Below are positions 41,150 to 52,269 of a stretch of DNA of 64,000 nt, one piece after another. Numbering within the stretch: position 1 is the stretch's first letter; every line of letters starts with the position of its first letter. The notes below the pieces were generated by a model, which did not search any database, was not told where the DNA came from, and saw only the letters and a program-made list of their open reading frames with translations. The DNA lies in contig OX375872.1 of assembly GCA_947359465.1 (NCBI GenBank), positions 133,350,011 through 133,414,010 on the forward strand, written 5' to 3'. The stretch comes from Metellina segmentata. Its lineage: Eukaryota; Arthropoda; Arachnida; Araneae; Tetragnathidae. The position numbers and the translations under genes are program-made.

Positions 41150-41660
41150 AGGGGTAGCCCAGGAGCAGAATTATATTCAGTGTTCTGCAACACTGAATAT
41201 AATTCCAATTGTTCCAAGGCCAAGCATTGCAATTGTTCGACAGACATTTTGTCCGAATTTTGAAAACTGTAGTAGATAAAAAACAGACGTAAAACACAAT
41301 TATCGGCTAAATATGTATTATATATTTGTAATAAAACATTAAAATTAATAACCTTGCTTTGTTTAAAACCAAGGATACTTTCTGAATTTTCAAATTCTGT
41401 CAATAACTTTTGAAGTTAAATATTTTGTAATTGACATAGAAGATGTATTATTTATAAAGTGTTTGTGGTAATTTGGGTGGTGTAGGGAGGTTGTTTCGTA
41501 GCTAGAGAAGAAAAAAAGGTGTGTCAAGGAGCGTGTTTTGTACTGCAGAACATCGTAACTTATGTTTTTTTAAAAATTGGCCAAAATTTTGATAAAATTA
41601 AGGAAAAATTGTTCTGCAAAGACTGTTTGTTCTACGACGTACATCGCAGTTTTAAGCACT
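41150..41660 (-). pseudogene. Unrecognised coding-like segment, copy 2 of 2
   Basis: On the minus strand this aligns with 30110-30690. Compared with that copy it lacks the stretch encoding TPTGMHMFSLSNDVSPDHKT to MFGLNY (about 100-120 bases), has a different frame (SVEQLQCLALEQLELYSVLQ), and keeps the CTCTAG-like acceptor. The shared lower part includes GACGTAAAACACAATTATCG and CAGAACACTGAATATAATTC. Confidence 0.45.
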
Positions 41661-41680
41661 TTCTGCTCCCGGGAAGGGGT

Positions 41681-41833
41681 AGGTATTTAATCAATATCCC
41701 ACGCGATGGGTTATTGAGGACTATGCGGAGCCAATCTCGAAGAGAAAGATCGAGGACAACACCTCGTAATTTTGAACCACGTTTAGATAATGAGGTCAAC
41801 ACCTGAGTTGGTACCCCACTCTCCAAATTTCCA
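41681..41833 (-). mobile_element. SINE-B 3' half
   Basis: GGTAGGTATTTAATCAATAT and the inverted body end up to CCCCACTCTCCAAATTTCC. It abuts another SINE-B in the opposite orientation. Confidence 0.7.
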
Positions 41834-41839
41834 ATTTTC

Positions 41840-42125
41840 CCGAAAGGTTGTGAGTTCGAAACTCTGTCCAGCCAAACATCGTTGTCCACACGGGGGCTGG
41901 TGTACGTTAAATCTGTCATGGTCCAAATATCCTCAGGTTGGAGAGGTGTTACAGTTTGGGGTGCCATCTCGGGTATGACCTCGCCATCTAACTGTGGTTT
42001 AAAATTTCGTGGTGTTGTCCTCGGATGTTTCCCTTTGGATTTAATTCCGGACCGTCACCAATAGCCCGTTCTTTTTTCCTGTGTGACGTCAGTTAAAATA
42101 CCTACCTACCCACCCAACCAACACG
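41840..42125 (+). mobile_element. SINE-B, nearly complete
   Basis: It starts within the head (GTTGTGAGTTCGAAACTC, B box region) and runs through the body to the tail CTACCTACCCACCCAACCAA. A SINE-A fragment is inserted in this tail. Confidence 0.75.
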
Positions 42126-42253
42126 TAATTTGGTAATTTTTTAGTTAACGTCGTACTAGAGCAACACAACGAACTATTGACGACGGTCCGGGATCAGTCC
42201 CTTAAGGGAAAGATCCGAGGACAACACCTCGTAATTTTGAACCACGGTCAGAT
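42126..42253 (-). mobile_element. SINE-A, 5'-truncated, 13-bp target duplication, in a SINE-B tail
   Basis: CCCAACCAACACG is at 42113-42125 and 42254-42266. The 128-base insert is the SINE-A 3' third on the minus strand. Confidence 0.88.
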
Positions 42254-42353
42254 CCCAACCAACACGATATGTGTTCTGTTTCTGTACAGAAAATTAGCCA
42301 GAACGCATTCGTTTTCAACAGGAAGTGTTTAGTAGCTTTTCCAAACACATCGT

Positions 42354-42487
42354 TCGTCATCTGACCGTGGTTCAAAATTACGAGGTGTTGTCCTCGGATC
42401 TTTCACTTAAGGGATTGATCCGGGACCGTCGTCAATAGCCCGTTGTGTTGTTCTAGTACGACGTTAATTAAAAAATTACCAATTACC
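42354..42487 (+). mobile_element. SINE-A, 5'-truncated, with target duplication
   Basis: The phrase CCAAACACATCGT precedes the insert (42341-42353) and follows the tail (AAACACATCGT at 42488). The insert begins TCGTCATCTGACCGTGG and ends in TTACCAATTACC. Confidence 0.82.
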
Positions 42488-42598
42488 AAACACATCGTGC
42501 TGGGTTTTTGTTTGTCATGTACTGTAATTATATCTGCCGATAGCTAGTGAGACCATCCAGCGTATTGGGATTCTAAACGTTTCCCTGTGTGTATGTGT

Positions 42599-42640
<42 letters not shown>

Positions 42641-42889
42641 CCGCATTATTATAACCCATTTTATAACCTTAAATGTTTTCCGTAGCTCACGCCAATAAAT
42701 TATATGCATTAGGCCGTTGAAAGCATTTATTTTGAGACGTCAATACTTAAATGAATATTTATGAACACGACTTCTTTTATAATGCATGAATATTAAGCTA
42801 CCTTTTCGATGAATGAACGGCAAAATTTTCTATGCTGAAAATCTAAATGAAATATGACAAGTTTATACTACATCACGCAAACGTTATTT
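42488..42889. repeat. TA microsatellite and unassigned sequence
   Basis: TA repeats cover about 42602-42637, next to GTGTGTATGTGTATAC. The remainder has no recognised feature. Confidence 0.6.
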
Positions 42890-43990
42890 TGCTTTTCGTA
42901 TGAAATGCTTTATGCTCATGAATTACAAAGCATGCTTCCACTTGCTCTATTTTTAAGTAATTTATTTTTCAATTGGTAGTCTTAAGCATGCTTTGCCATA
43001 AGGAAATTTGTATGAAAAATTGACAATACTCGAGGTTTCGTTTGATAATTTAGTAGCTTCAGATGAAAGCAAATAAAAATAACATTTTCATTTGATAAAT
43101 TTCGTTCTCATGCATGCCATAAAGTGATTTCGCTCTATGGAGAAATTTGGAAGAAATTAGACAATACTTGAGGTTTCGTTCAACATTTTAGTGAAAGCAA
43201 ATGAAAATAATTCGTTCATTTTTAACTGGATTTTTTTATACATAATATCCAGAGATTTCTCTCTATGAAGAAATTTAGTATAAAACTTGATACTTGTGGC
43301 TTCGTTCAACAATTTAGTAGCTTTAGATGAAAACAAATAATAGCAATTCATATTTTTAACTGAGTGTTTATGCATGCTATACAGTGATTGCGCTCTATGG
43401 AGAAATTAGACAATACTTGAGGCGTCGTTCAACATTTAGTAGCTTCAGATGAAAGCAAATAAAATTAATTCTTTCATTTTTTTAAATTTGATTCTTATGT
43501 ATGTTATACAGTGATTTCGCTCTATGGAGAAATTTGGAAGAAATTAGACAATACTTGCGATTTAGTTCAACAATTTAGTACCTTAAAATGAAAACAAATA
43601 AAAATCGTTCGATTTCAAATATGTTCTTACGCAAGCTATATATTGATTTCTCTCTGGAAAAATTTAGTATAAAAGTTGTTGACGATACTTGAGGCGTTGG
43701 ACATCAATTTAGATGCTATGTATGAAAGGAAATTAAAAAATAACTCGTTCATTTTTAACTTCTTTCTTATGCATGCTATACAGAAAGAAAAAAAAGAAGC
43801 GATCAAAGGAAGATTCAGAAACTCGAAAAGACAGTTTCTTGGTCGAAACTGTATAACACTGCAAATGGTTAAACACAAGCAAATAATTTCAAAATAATCA
43901 TACGTCTTGTGCATGCGATATTCTCGAAAAACGCTCTTCGATTATTTACGTCAGTGAGGCCATATGGTGAATGAGAGTGAAATAAATTAG
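42890..43990. repeat. Satellite, about 130-bp unit (CGCTCTATGGAGAAATT family)
   Basis: Units share GCATGCTATACAGTGATTTC, CGCTCTATGGAGAAATTTGG, AGACAATACTTGAGGTTTCG and TTAGTAGCTTCAGATGAAAG. They recur near 43117, 43240, 43374, 43500, 43632 and 43772. The right end merges with a fragment of the 240-bp family (CTCGAAAAGACAGTTTCTTG at 43825). Confidence 0.8.
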
Positions 43991-44099
43991 TACTAGACTG
44001 TTTTAAATTCACACCATCAAATGCTCATCGCACCGCACATATATCACAATTGGTGCACTCGCTGTTGATGTTGAAACTTGTGTGGCTCATTTTCGACCT

Positions 44100-45350
44100 C
44101 TATGGGTTGAATTCCACCATTCGGTTATAAAACGTTTATGTCACATCAGATATGCTATTTACGTTAAACTGAGCGGTGTAGGTACTTGGCGCACTCGGGC
44201 ATCTGTTCACCTTGAAGGTGCGACACCAAAACTTTCAAGAACTTCCTCCGAGCTCGTTGACAGTCAGCATCGTAGAGATGTATGGATCTTCCTGGATTTA
44301 CCATCTCTTGATAATTCTTCCTGTTGACATTTTCTATAATTCTTCCGGTGTTTATGCGTATATTTTGACATTTTTAAAATTTTGCGAAATTTCCACACTT
44401 TGAAGTCCAATATCTAAGCAAGTATAAAATATTTAAGTTTTTTTCTATTACTATTTATAATGGCACAAAGATACGAAATAAATGACTTATAAAACGTCAT
44501 GCTCGCACAAAGGAGGCCGGAGCGAAACTAAATTATGTGAGAGATACGGCGTGACGTCTCAATTTTGAGGCGCTCTCGCCGAGCCCTGTGACGCTTAGCA
44601 TCTGATGTCCAGATCATCTTGAATTCCCCATCCATCTATCTTTCTTCCTGTTGACCATTCTATAATTTTTCTTGTTTTTATCGTGCATATATTTTGACAT
44701 TTTTAATTTTTTTCAAAATGTAATACACTGTGACGTTATGCCAAGCCAAACATAGAATATTTTTAGAATAAAAATATATTTATTATCTCTTGGATAGATA
44801 AACTATTTACACACTTTTTACATGAAGGAATGCAGTTTCAAAACTGAGGAGAGTGAAAATCATCACTCGTTTAGTTGCACAGAGATCTATCACAGATCAT
44901 ACGAAAGAGGCACAACGTACGCTCTCTCCAGAAGTCCGACTCATAAGTCCAGAAAGTCTCTTCCAGTCCCCTTCTTATAGCTGACCTCACAGCTGGGGAC
45001 CAATTCCTTCTATTTAGGGTACGGATCAAAGGAACCGACTGGCTCGTTTGTCGGTCAGTCCAAAAAATGTCCGGACTCGCCGACACATTCCGTTCCCATG
45101 AGAAACTCCCTACGGGTGTGGATAGCGTAGAATCGGAGAGATGGTCCACAAAGAAGCGGCCTGCTTCAATAGAATCCTTTCCCACGGGTTTCCCAAGACA
45201 GTAACCCTTAAAGGGTGTGGATCTCACCACAACACTTTGAAGTTTAATATCAAAACAAATATTAAATGTTTTAATTATAAAGCGCAAAGAGACGAAACAA
45301 ATGACACCTCAAACGTCGTGGTTACACGAAGAAGTCCGGAGCTAGGTTAA
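44100..45350. repeat. Tandem repeat of about 340 bp unit, two copies, split by a solo LTR
   Basis: CTTCCTGTTGAC with ATATTTTGACATTTTTAA is at 44318-44375 and 44648-44705, and CACTTTGAAGTNNAATATC at 44396 and 45235. AACGTCATGCTCGCACAAAGG near 44495 matches AACGTCGTGGTTACACGAAG near 45313. Nothing else is recognised up to 45595. Confidence 0.65.
44729..45231 (-). mobile_element. Solo LTR, 503 bp, minus strand, 4-bp target duplication
   Basis: ACAC lies at 44725-44728 and 45232-45235, and the satellite unit is continuous when the LTR and one ACAC are removed. In sense orientation the LTR begins TGTGGTGAGATCCACACCC and ends AACGTCACA. It has a TATA-like CTATAAGAAGG (plus 44973-44983) and an AATAAA motif downstream (about 44770), the order expected of promoter and poly(A) signal. 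The 138-codon frame inside is not a gene. The orientation and ends are well supported. The retrotransposon family is not known. Confidence 0.8.
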
Positions 45351-45594
45351 AATTAATACGAGCGACAGTGCGTATTTTTGTGACTCAACTTTGCATTAGC
45401 GATTGCATCAGCCGATGACGTCAGCGCTAGATCAAGGACCATTTATAACATTCTATGTTTAATGCTCTTTTGAACGCGATATCGTTCATTTATGTATCAT
45501 TAAAAATTTCGAATTATTAAATTTTCGCACTTGCGCTTTTTTCTGCCAATTAAAAATTAAGCGTGGTACCCCGGTTTTGAAAGGTAAGACGTAT

Positions 45595-46364
45595 TCTATG
45601 TCAAAAGGAAGCTTCAGAAGCTCGAAAAGACAGTTTCTTGGTCAAAAACTGTATAGCACTCTAAATAGGTAAACACAAGTAAATAATTTCAGAATACGTA
45701 TAACGTCTTGTGCATACACACATCTCACCGAAGCATCAGTAAATTGTTTTTCTGGATTACATCGATGGGCTCGAGTAATGCTTTTCTATTGTTTGCATTC
45801 ATTACAACTCAGAACAAAGGTAAAAACTACGAAAAGCCAAAAGTGGAAGCTTCAAAAGCTCGAAAAGACAGTTTCTTGGTCAACAACTGTATACCAATTC
45901 TAAATGGGTAAACACAAGTAAATGATTTCAGAATACGTTTAACGTCTTGTGCATACACGTATATCACCAAAGCATCCTTAAATTGTTTTTCTGTAGCACA
46001 GCGTCCTTCGATAGTTTGTATTCGTTACAACTCAGAAGAAAAGATGCTTATAACGTCTTGTGCATACACGTATCGCACCGAAACATCAGTAAATTGTTTT
46101 TTCTGGATAACAGCGATAGACCCGTGCAACGTTCTTTAATTGTTTGTACTCGAAACAACTCTACAGTAAAAATTGTGAGAAATAAAAAAGCTGGTTGGTC
46201 TTTTTGTCGTTTTTATAGCGCAAGGTCCATATTTGATCAAGCTACGCCAAACGCAAGACAACTTGAAGTAAAAAATGTGAAAGGAAAAACCCCGTACACG
46301 CCTATCTGAGATGTACACTCGATTCCGTAAAAGCAGGAACTTCAGAAGTTCGAAAAGACAGTTT

Positions 46365-46399
<35 letters not shown>

Positions 46400-46600
46400 T
46401 CAAAAGCTGCATAACACTACAAATGGGTACTCGGGTAGATAATTTCAGAATATGTATATCACAAGGATCTGTAAATTAGTTTTTTCTGGATTACCCAGCG
46501 ATAGGGTCGGTTTTTAGCGCTCTTCGATTATTTGCATTCGTTACAACTCGGAACAAAAGTAAAAATTGCGAGAGAAAAAAATCATGACCACTCCTTTGAA
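45595..46600. repeat. Satellite, about 240-bp unit (CTCGAAAAGACAGTTTCTTG family)
   Basis: The key phrase lies at 45623, 45861 and 46351, about 240 or 2x245 bases apart. Shared phrases are ACGTCTTGTGCATACACGTA, CACCGAAGCATCAGTAAATT and GTTTGCATTCATTACAACTC. A SINE-D scrap (TTTATAGCGCAAGGTCCATA) is at about 46212. GT repeats lie at 46363-46397. Confidence 0.8.
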
Positions 46601-46889
46601 AAACACGATCTACTCAGACATGTGCTCTCCACCTTCGCTCCAGGCAACATCTTTGATCATAAAGAATGGAAACCGATGTAAAAAAGGTTCAGGTGAGGCC
46701 TTCATCTGATTTGTGTCTACAGTCATGTCACGAACAGTTTGCATTTTAAAAATGTGTTCAATAACCGCTTACCCTTGTAAGCACAAGGGCTTGTTGCTGA
46801 CGCTTGGCTGCAGCAAAGGAGAAAGGGACTCCGAAAAACTGAAGTGGTGTTTTGAAAGGATCTTTTCATCCACTGACTTGGATTCGTTT
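46601..46889. other. No feature recognised
   Basis: Spacer between two satellites. The open frames of 65-67 codons on both strands have no recognisable motif. Confidence 0.3.
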
Positions 46890-48330
46890 GGGGATTTTGG
46901 GGTAGATTGATTGATTGAATGGGCATTCAGATGGGATTGCTTGTTTTGTAATACATTTGTGGTCTGTTACAGTTCCCTTTTATTTATAGGATTATGCATG
47001 ATCGTACAGAGCCTGAGGATCTGCAATTTAAAATATCCGGATCATACACTAGGCTGCGTGTTACGTAGATGGCTTGATTGTGTTGAGGGATTTGGGGGGC
47101 ATTGATTCTTTTAATGGGTATATTCAGGAGGGATTGCTTGTTTTATAAAACGTTTATGAGTTGTTACAGTCCCCGTTTAATTTTTGGATTGTACGTTCTC
47201 GTGCATGATTGTACAGAGTATGAGGGTGAAGGGAGGGGGAAAAAGAGATATCTGTAATTTGGAGTATCAGGATCATAAGCTAGACTGCGTGTTACGCAGA
47301 TGACTTGATTGAGTTGGGGGATTTTTGGGGGCATTGATTGTTTTAATGGGTATTTAGGAGTGATTGCTTGTGTAAGAAATATATGTGGGCTGTTAGTCTG
47401 CTTGATTTGCGAGTGTTCTCATGAATGATCAAACTGAAGAACCTGCAATTTAGTTTCAGGGTTATAGACTAGGTTGTTGCGTAGACGACTTGATCGTGTT
47501 GAGGAATTTTCGCTGATTGTTTAAATGGGCATTCAGGTGTGGTTGATTGTTCTATAACTTTTTATGGGCTGTGTTATATAGAGTCCGCTTAATTTTAGTA
47601 TAGTGTACGTTCTCGTACAGGATTTTACAAAAACTGAAAGGGGGAGCTGTAAATTAGTTTCAGGGTCATAGACTAGGATGCATCAACGTTGATGACTTTA
47701 TTGTTTGAATGAGTATTCAGTAGAGATAGCTTGTTTTATGACCTATTTGAGGACTATTATAGTTCTTTGAAGCATGACAGCAGTTTAATACCTTTAAAGT
47801 TTGATTTTTGGTGGGAAACAATAGTTTCTGCCATAGTTTTTTAACTCAGGCCTAGTAAATACATGTAGATACTTTCATAAGTGTATTCGTTCTTGTGTAT
47901 GATCTTGCACGAACTGAAGGATCGGGAATTTAGTTTCAGCTTATAAACTAAACTGCATGTAACGATGATGACATGATTATGTTGGAGTATTTTCGCATTG
48001 ATTGTTTTACTGGGTTTTCTGGAATGATTGCTTGTTTTATAATACATGTGAAGGCTGTTGTATTCCATTGAATTTAAAAATTGCGTGCGTTATTGTGTAT
48101 GGTCTCATAGAACCTGAAGGATCTGTAATTTCGTTTCAGGATCAGACTAGGCTATCTGTAGCGTTGATGGCTTGATTGTGATGCACATTTTTGCTTTGAT
48201 TGTTTTAATAGGTATTCAGTAGTGATTACTTCTTTCATAACATTTGAGGACCGTAATAGTTCTTTGAAGGATGACAGCACTTTAATACCTTAAAAGTTTG
48301 TTTTTCGGTGTGAAACGTTAGTTTCTACCA
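46890..48330. repeat. Satellite, roughly 200-250 bp unit (GATTGCTTGTTTTATAA family)
   Basis: Units share GGGATTGCTTGTTTTGTAAT, TTACAGTCCCCGTTTAAT, GATCTGCAATTTAGTTTCAG and GACTTGATTGTGTTGAGG, starting near 46930, 47130, 47355, 47545, 47730, 48025 and 48220. Unit length varies through insertions such as TAGTTTCTGCCATAGTTTTT (47828 and 48321). Confidence 0.8.
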
Positions 48331-48959
48331 TAGTTTTTGAAATCATACACCTAGTAAATAAGTAGTAAACGTGGAACATTGGGCAACTGTCTAGAGTAGA
48401 GCCATGGGTTCAGGCGGTACTGTCAAAGATATAAGAAAATAAATATCGTAAGAGAATATGCGTTCTTAGTAGAAAAATGTGTATGTCAAAAACCCTTGTG
48501 CCCATCAAACGTGGGACATTGTACAACTATCCAGTGTGGCCATGCGTTTTGGTGGTACTGTCAAAGATATAAAACAAATATCGTAAGAGAATACTTATGC
48601 GCTCTTAGGAGAGGAATCTATGGCAAAACCCTTTTGTCCATAAAATGTGGGACATTCTGCAACTGTCTAGTGTGGTCATGCGTTCAGGTGATACTGTCAA
48701 AGATATCAGAAAAATCAATATCGTAAGAGAATATTTATGCGCTTTTAGTAGGAAAAAAAATCAAAAACCTTTATGCCCATAAACGTGGGACATTAGGCAA
48801 CTGTTTAGTGTGCCTCAGCGTTCAGATTCTAATGTCCCAGTTATCAAAATAAATATCGTGGCAACATTTACGCGCTCTTATTTGAATATGAATGTATGTT
48901 GAAAACCATATGCCATAAGACATGGGAAATTATGCAGTGGCCATGCGTTGATAAGAAAT

Positions 48960-48995
<36 letters not shown>

Positions 48996-49130
48996 CCAGT
49001 TATAAAACAAATTTCATAAGAGAATACATATCCACTCTTAGGTGAACAAGAATGTATGTTAAAACCCGTGTGTCCATAACATTGGACAAGCTGTCCAGTG
49101 CGTCATGCGTTAAGACACTAACTGCCCCAG
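48331..49130. repeat. Satellite, about 138-bp unit (ACGTGGGACATT family)
   Basis: Five to six units share AAACGTGGGACATTG, TCCAGTGTGGCCATGCGTT, ACTGTCAAAGATATAA and ATCGTAAGAGAATA, with starts near 48373, 48514, 48647, 48786 and 48923. A CT microsatellite of about 16 repeats (48961-48992) sits in the last complete unit. Confidence 0.82.
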
Positions 49131-49134
49131 CTAT

Positions 49135-49235
49135 CAGGTAGGTATTTTAATTGACGTTCCACTCGAGCAACACAACGGGCTATTGACGACGGTCCAAGAT
49201 GAATCCAAAAGGGAAAGATCCATGTGGAAAAGGTA
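49135..49235 (-). mobile_element. SINE-B 3' stub
   Basis: GGTAGGTATTTTAATTGACG and the inverted body end to GGGAAAGATCCATG. It directly precedes a longer SINE-B in the same orientation, so the two form a partial tandem. Confidence 0.65.
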
Positions 49236-49650
49236 TTTTAATTAACGTCGCACTGGAGCAACACAGCGGGCTATTGGGGACGGTCTGGGATCAATCCCAG
49301 AAGGGAAAAATCCGAGGACAACATTACGTAATTTGAAACACGGTCAGATGACGAGGTCACACCTGACTCGACACCTTACTCTTCAAACTTCCACACCAGG
49401 TCAACGTGAAGACATTTGAGACCAGGACAAATTTAAAGTGCACCAGCAACCTTTGTTCACGACGGGGTTGTTGTCCTCGGATCTTTCCCTTAAGGGACTG
49501 ATCCCGGACCGTCGTCAATAGCCCGTTGTGTTGCTCTAGTACGACGTTAACTAAAAATTACCAATTACCAATTGTTCACGACGGTCTTTGGTTAGATTAA
49601 AATTTACGACCCTCCGGTTACTAATCCGTTACTCTTCCAACAGCGAAAGA
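49236..49650 (-). mobile_element. SINE-B hosting a SINE-A stub
   Basis: The inverted tail starts near 49236 and the body runs to 49465. It is interrupted by a SINE-A piece and continues from 49585 (TCTTTGGTTAGATTAAAATT) to the head with CCTCCGGTTACTAATCCGTT ACTCTTCC. Confidence 0.8.
49466..49571 (+). mobile_element. SINE-A, 5'-truncated (106 bp), 13-bp target duplication
   Basis: TTGTTCACGACGG is at 49453-49465 and 49572-49584. The insert is the SINE-A 3' third with tail ATTACCAATTACCAA and sits in the opposite orientation to its SINE-B host. Confidence 0.88.
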
Positions 49651-49801
49651 TTCAAGGACAACGAGTGGGTGTGGGGTGCCAGCTCAGGTGTGACCAGTGG
49701 CGGATTAATCGGTAAGCGGACTAAGCGGCCGCATAGGGCCCGAGATACCGAAGGGGCACCGAGGTCTTAAATTGTCTTTGCATTAGGGTTCGAGAAAAGT
49801 T

Positions 49802-51170
49802 GTGACAGCGTCTTTACAATGTGCGTCTTCAAGTGCAGTGAAAAGAGTTTCAAATATAAGATGGTCAGCAAGAGCAGATGCTGTATTAGCTATAAAACTT
49901 TGTTTCACCTATATAAATGAGTCTTTAACTGAAATTTGTAATTCTGAAGAAAAGAAGTTACCATATTGGAGGCGACTTCACTGGGAAGAAAATAGGCAAA
50001 TAGGAAACCGCCCTAATGATATTTGGAATACTATGTTACAAAGAATAAATGCTACTAGTAAGTCACTGCAATAAGTGGAATGCGAACTATATTGAAAGGA
50101 TCTATTCTACTGAAGTCAGAAAATTTTATCAATAATTTCAGAGAAGTTGAAAAAGAGGCAACTGATACATCAGGGCTGTCATTTAATGTGGAAGATGGAC
50201 AAACTCGCAGACAACAAATGAGAAAAAAAAAATATTTTTAATGAAAACAAAGGAGTCGGACATGAATTTACAATAAGAGAAAATTTCATAGTCAATTAAT
50301 TCATTTTATGTCATATGTGATAACACCAGGGCAGAATTACCTCAAAGAACTCAGACGTATGAAGTTGTTGTGGATCCTTTTCGAATATTTTTTATTGGGA
50401 TTTATCAATAGAAAAAAGAAAGAACACGATAAAAAAGTTGAATGATATTTACAAAATTGACATTAGTGTTCGTACTTTTGAAAAAGAACCTTATCATTTT
50501 TTAATTTTTCTAAAAGAAAACGAAGACACCATAAAACCCACACCAGACATCTATCGAGCCGCCAAAGAAATGTCTTGCACATTTCCGAATGTTGAAACAT
50601 TATTCAATTTTTTTTAAACAATTCCCTTATCTAATGCGTCAGAAGAAAGGTCGTTTCCTGTTTTAAAGCGTGTAAAAAATTACTTAGGGGGTTCTATGGG
50701 AGAAGAAAGATTAATTAATATTTGCTATTCTGTATATAGAGCAGCCGACCAACCGGTATAGTGGTTAAGGTGTTAGCCTCTAGATCGGAATGTTCCTGGT
50801 GTGAATCCGGGTCCGGGCATGGATGTTTGTAAACGTATGGTGTAGAGGCGGCTGGTGCACCTTAAATCTGTCGTGGCCGAAAGTCCTCACGTTGGGTTGG
50901 CGTGGAAGTTTGGAGAGTGGGGTGCCAGCTCAGGTGTTGCTTCGTCATCTGACCGTGGTTCAAAATTACGAAGTGTTGTCCTCGGATCTTTCCCTTAAGG
51001 GACTGATCCCGGACCGTCGTCAATAGCCCGTTGTGTTGCTCTAGTACGACGTTAACTAAAAAAATTACCAAATTACCTGTATATAGAGCAAGAAATCGTA
51101 AACCCAATTGACACTTCTAGAATACTTGACGAATTTGCAAGAAATAAAGCAAGACGGAAATTTATATAAA
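49802..51170 (+). pseudogene. hAT transposase pseudogene, ZMYM1-like
   Basis: The first open part (49802-50074) has KRVSNIRWSARADAVLAIKL, the RWSAR motif of ZMYM1-like hAT transposases. Later parts in other frames include EMSCTFPNVETLFNFF and then SNASEERSFPVLKRVKNYL, which is the C-terminal dimerisation motif (SNAxxERSFSxLKRIKxxLR type). A complete SINE-A interrupts the sequence after INICYSVYRA. Stops and frameshifts are frequent and the N-terminal catalytic part is missing. Confidence 0.8.
50744..51076 (+). mobile_element. SINE-A, full length 333 bp, 14-bp target duplication, inside hAT
   Basis: CTGTATATAGAGCA is at 50730-50743 and 51077-51090. The element starts GCCGACCAACCGG and ends with A-rich TTACCAAATTAC. 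The B box carries a change (GGTGTGAATCC), so its promoter may be weaker. It is the cleanest definition of SINE-A ends in the window. Confidence 0.95.
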
Positions 51171-51569
51171 AAAATGTTTATTTAATACATTTATTTAATG
51201 TGCTATGGTATGAAATTTTTGATTACTTTTCTTTTTCTTAATAACTTAATGAATTTTCTTGAAAACTTTTTTTTCTAGCTTGAGTTTGAGGGCCCCGAAA
51301 ATTTTACCGCTTGGGGCCCCCACTTGACCTTTATCCGCCACTGGGTGTGACCTCGTTATCCGACCGTGGTTCAAAACTACGTGGTGTTGTTCTCGGTTCA
51401 TTCTCTTCGGGGGTTGATCCCGAACCGCCCGTTGTGTTGCTCCAGTGCGACGTAAATTAAAATACCTACCAACCATTCAAGCTGGCCACCGCGACCCCTT
51501 CAAATCATTGGAATATAATGAGCTCATTTCAATACTATTTCCTCTATAAATATCAGACTTGGTGTACAT

Positions 51570-51825
51570 GGTAGGTAGGGAGGGAGGCATTTTAGTTAAC
51601 GTCGTACTAGAGTAACACAACGGGTTATTGACGACGGTCTGGGATCAATCCTCCAAGAGAAAAATCCAAAGACAACACCACGTAGTTTTGAACCACGGTC
51701 AGATAACGAGGCAACACCTGAGCTGACACCCCACTCTCCAAACTTCACACCACGCCAATGTGAGGACATTTGAGGCGTCGATAGATTTAACGTGCACAAG
51801 CTCCTTTTGTACACGAAAAAAACAG
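51570..51825 (-). mobile_element. SINE-B, without complete head
   Basis: GGCATTTTAGTTAACGTCGT at the low end and CTCCTTTTGTACACGA at the high end bound an inverted body. The 3' end resembles SINE-A (TAGTTAACGTCGTACTAGAG), while the 5' body with TTGAGGCGTCGATAGATTT is SINE-B-like. It may be an intermediate or a recombinant. Confidence 0.65.
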
Positions 51826-52269
51826 AGGGTATACCATGGTCACCCGCAGAATTTTTTCCAGGGGGAGGCGAAACATGTACTTACTACTTACACTTTCCAG
51901 GGGGAGGGGTCAGAAAAACATGTACACAAGCACATTCATGTATATACATATGAAATCCATTAGCAGGAGGGGGGTGACAGGGGAAGGACCGGGGAAAATG
52001 TTCGAATTAATCGAACTTCAAATTATCGAGAAAGAAAAGCCTATTAATTTTATATTACAGGAAAGGAATTGCGATATTTTGAATAAACTTGGACTTGGCA
52101 GAAATTCGTCTTCACAGGATTCGAGTTATTGGGAGTTTACTGTATTTAAGCAAAATATGCAGACTAGCATCAAGTGATATTCAAATTTGAAAATCTCACT
52201 ATATTAATATTTAACTATGATATAAAATAATTACAGGAAATGTTAAGAGAAAAATATTTAGACACATAA
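51826..52269. other. Unassigned, with two CCAGGGGGAGG phrases
   Basis: TTTTTTCCAGGGGGAGGCGA and TTTCCAGGGGGAGGGGTCAG with ACATGTAC nearby suggest a short direct repeat at 51855-51925. No gene is supported. Confidence 0.35.

Larger units (their letters stand above)
49695..51343 (+). mobile_element. hAT DNA transposon relic, ZMYM1-like, 8-bp target duplication
   Basis: Ends CAGTGGCGGATTAATC at 49695 and TTATCCGCCACTG to 51343 are inverted. GGTGTGAC is at 49687-49694 and 51344-51351. Without the SINE-A and one copy of its target duplication it is 1302 bases. It contains a decayed, internally deleted transposase. Confidence 0.9.
49655..51475 (+). mobile_element. SINE-B split by a hAT element
   Basis: The left part (AGTGGGTGTGGGGTGCCAGC) ends at 49694. 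The body resumes at 51352 with CTCGTTATCCGACCGTGG and runs to the tail AATACCTACCAACC. The hAT insertion site is the body phrase AGGTGTGACCTCG. Confidence 0.82.

Noticed and set aside
44871..45287. 138-codon minus-strand frame
   Set aside because: It lies almost wholly in a solo LTR with a promoter-like TATA motif and a poly(A) signal, so it is unlikely to be a protein gene.
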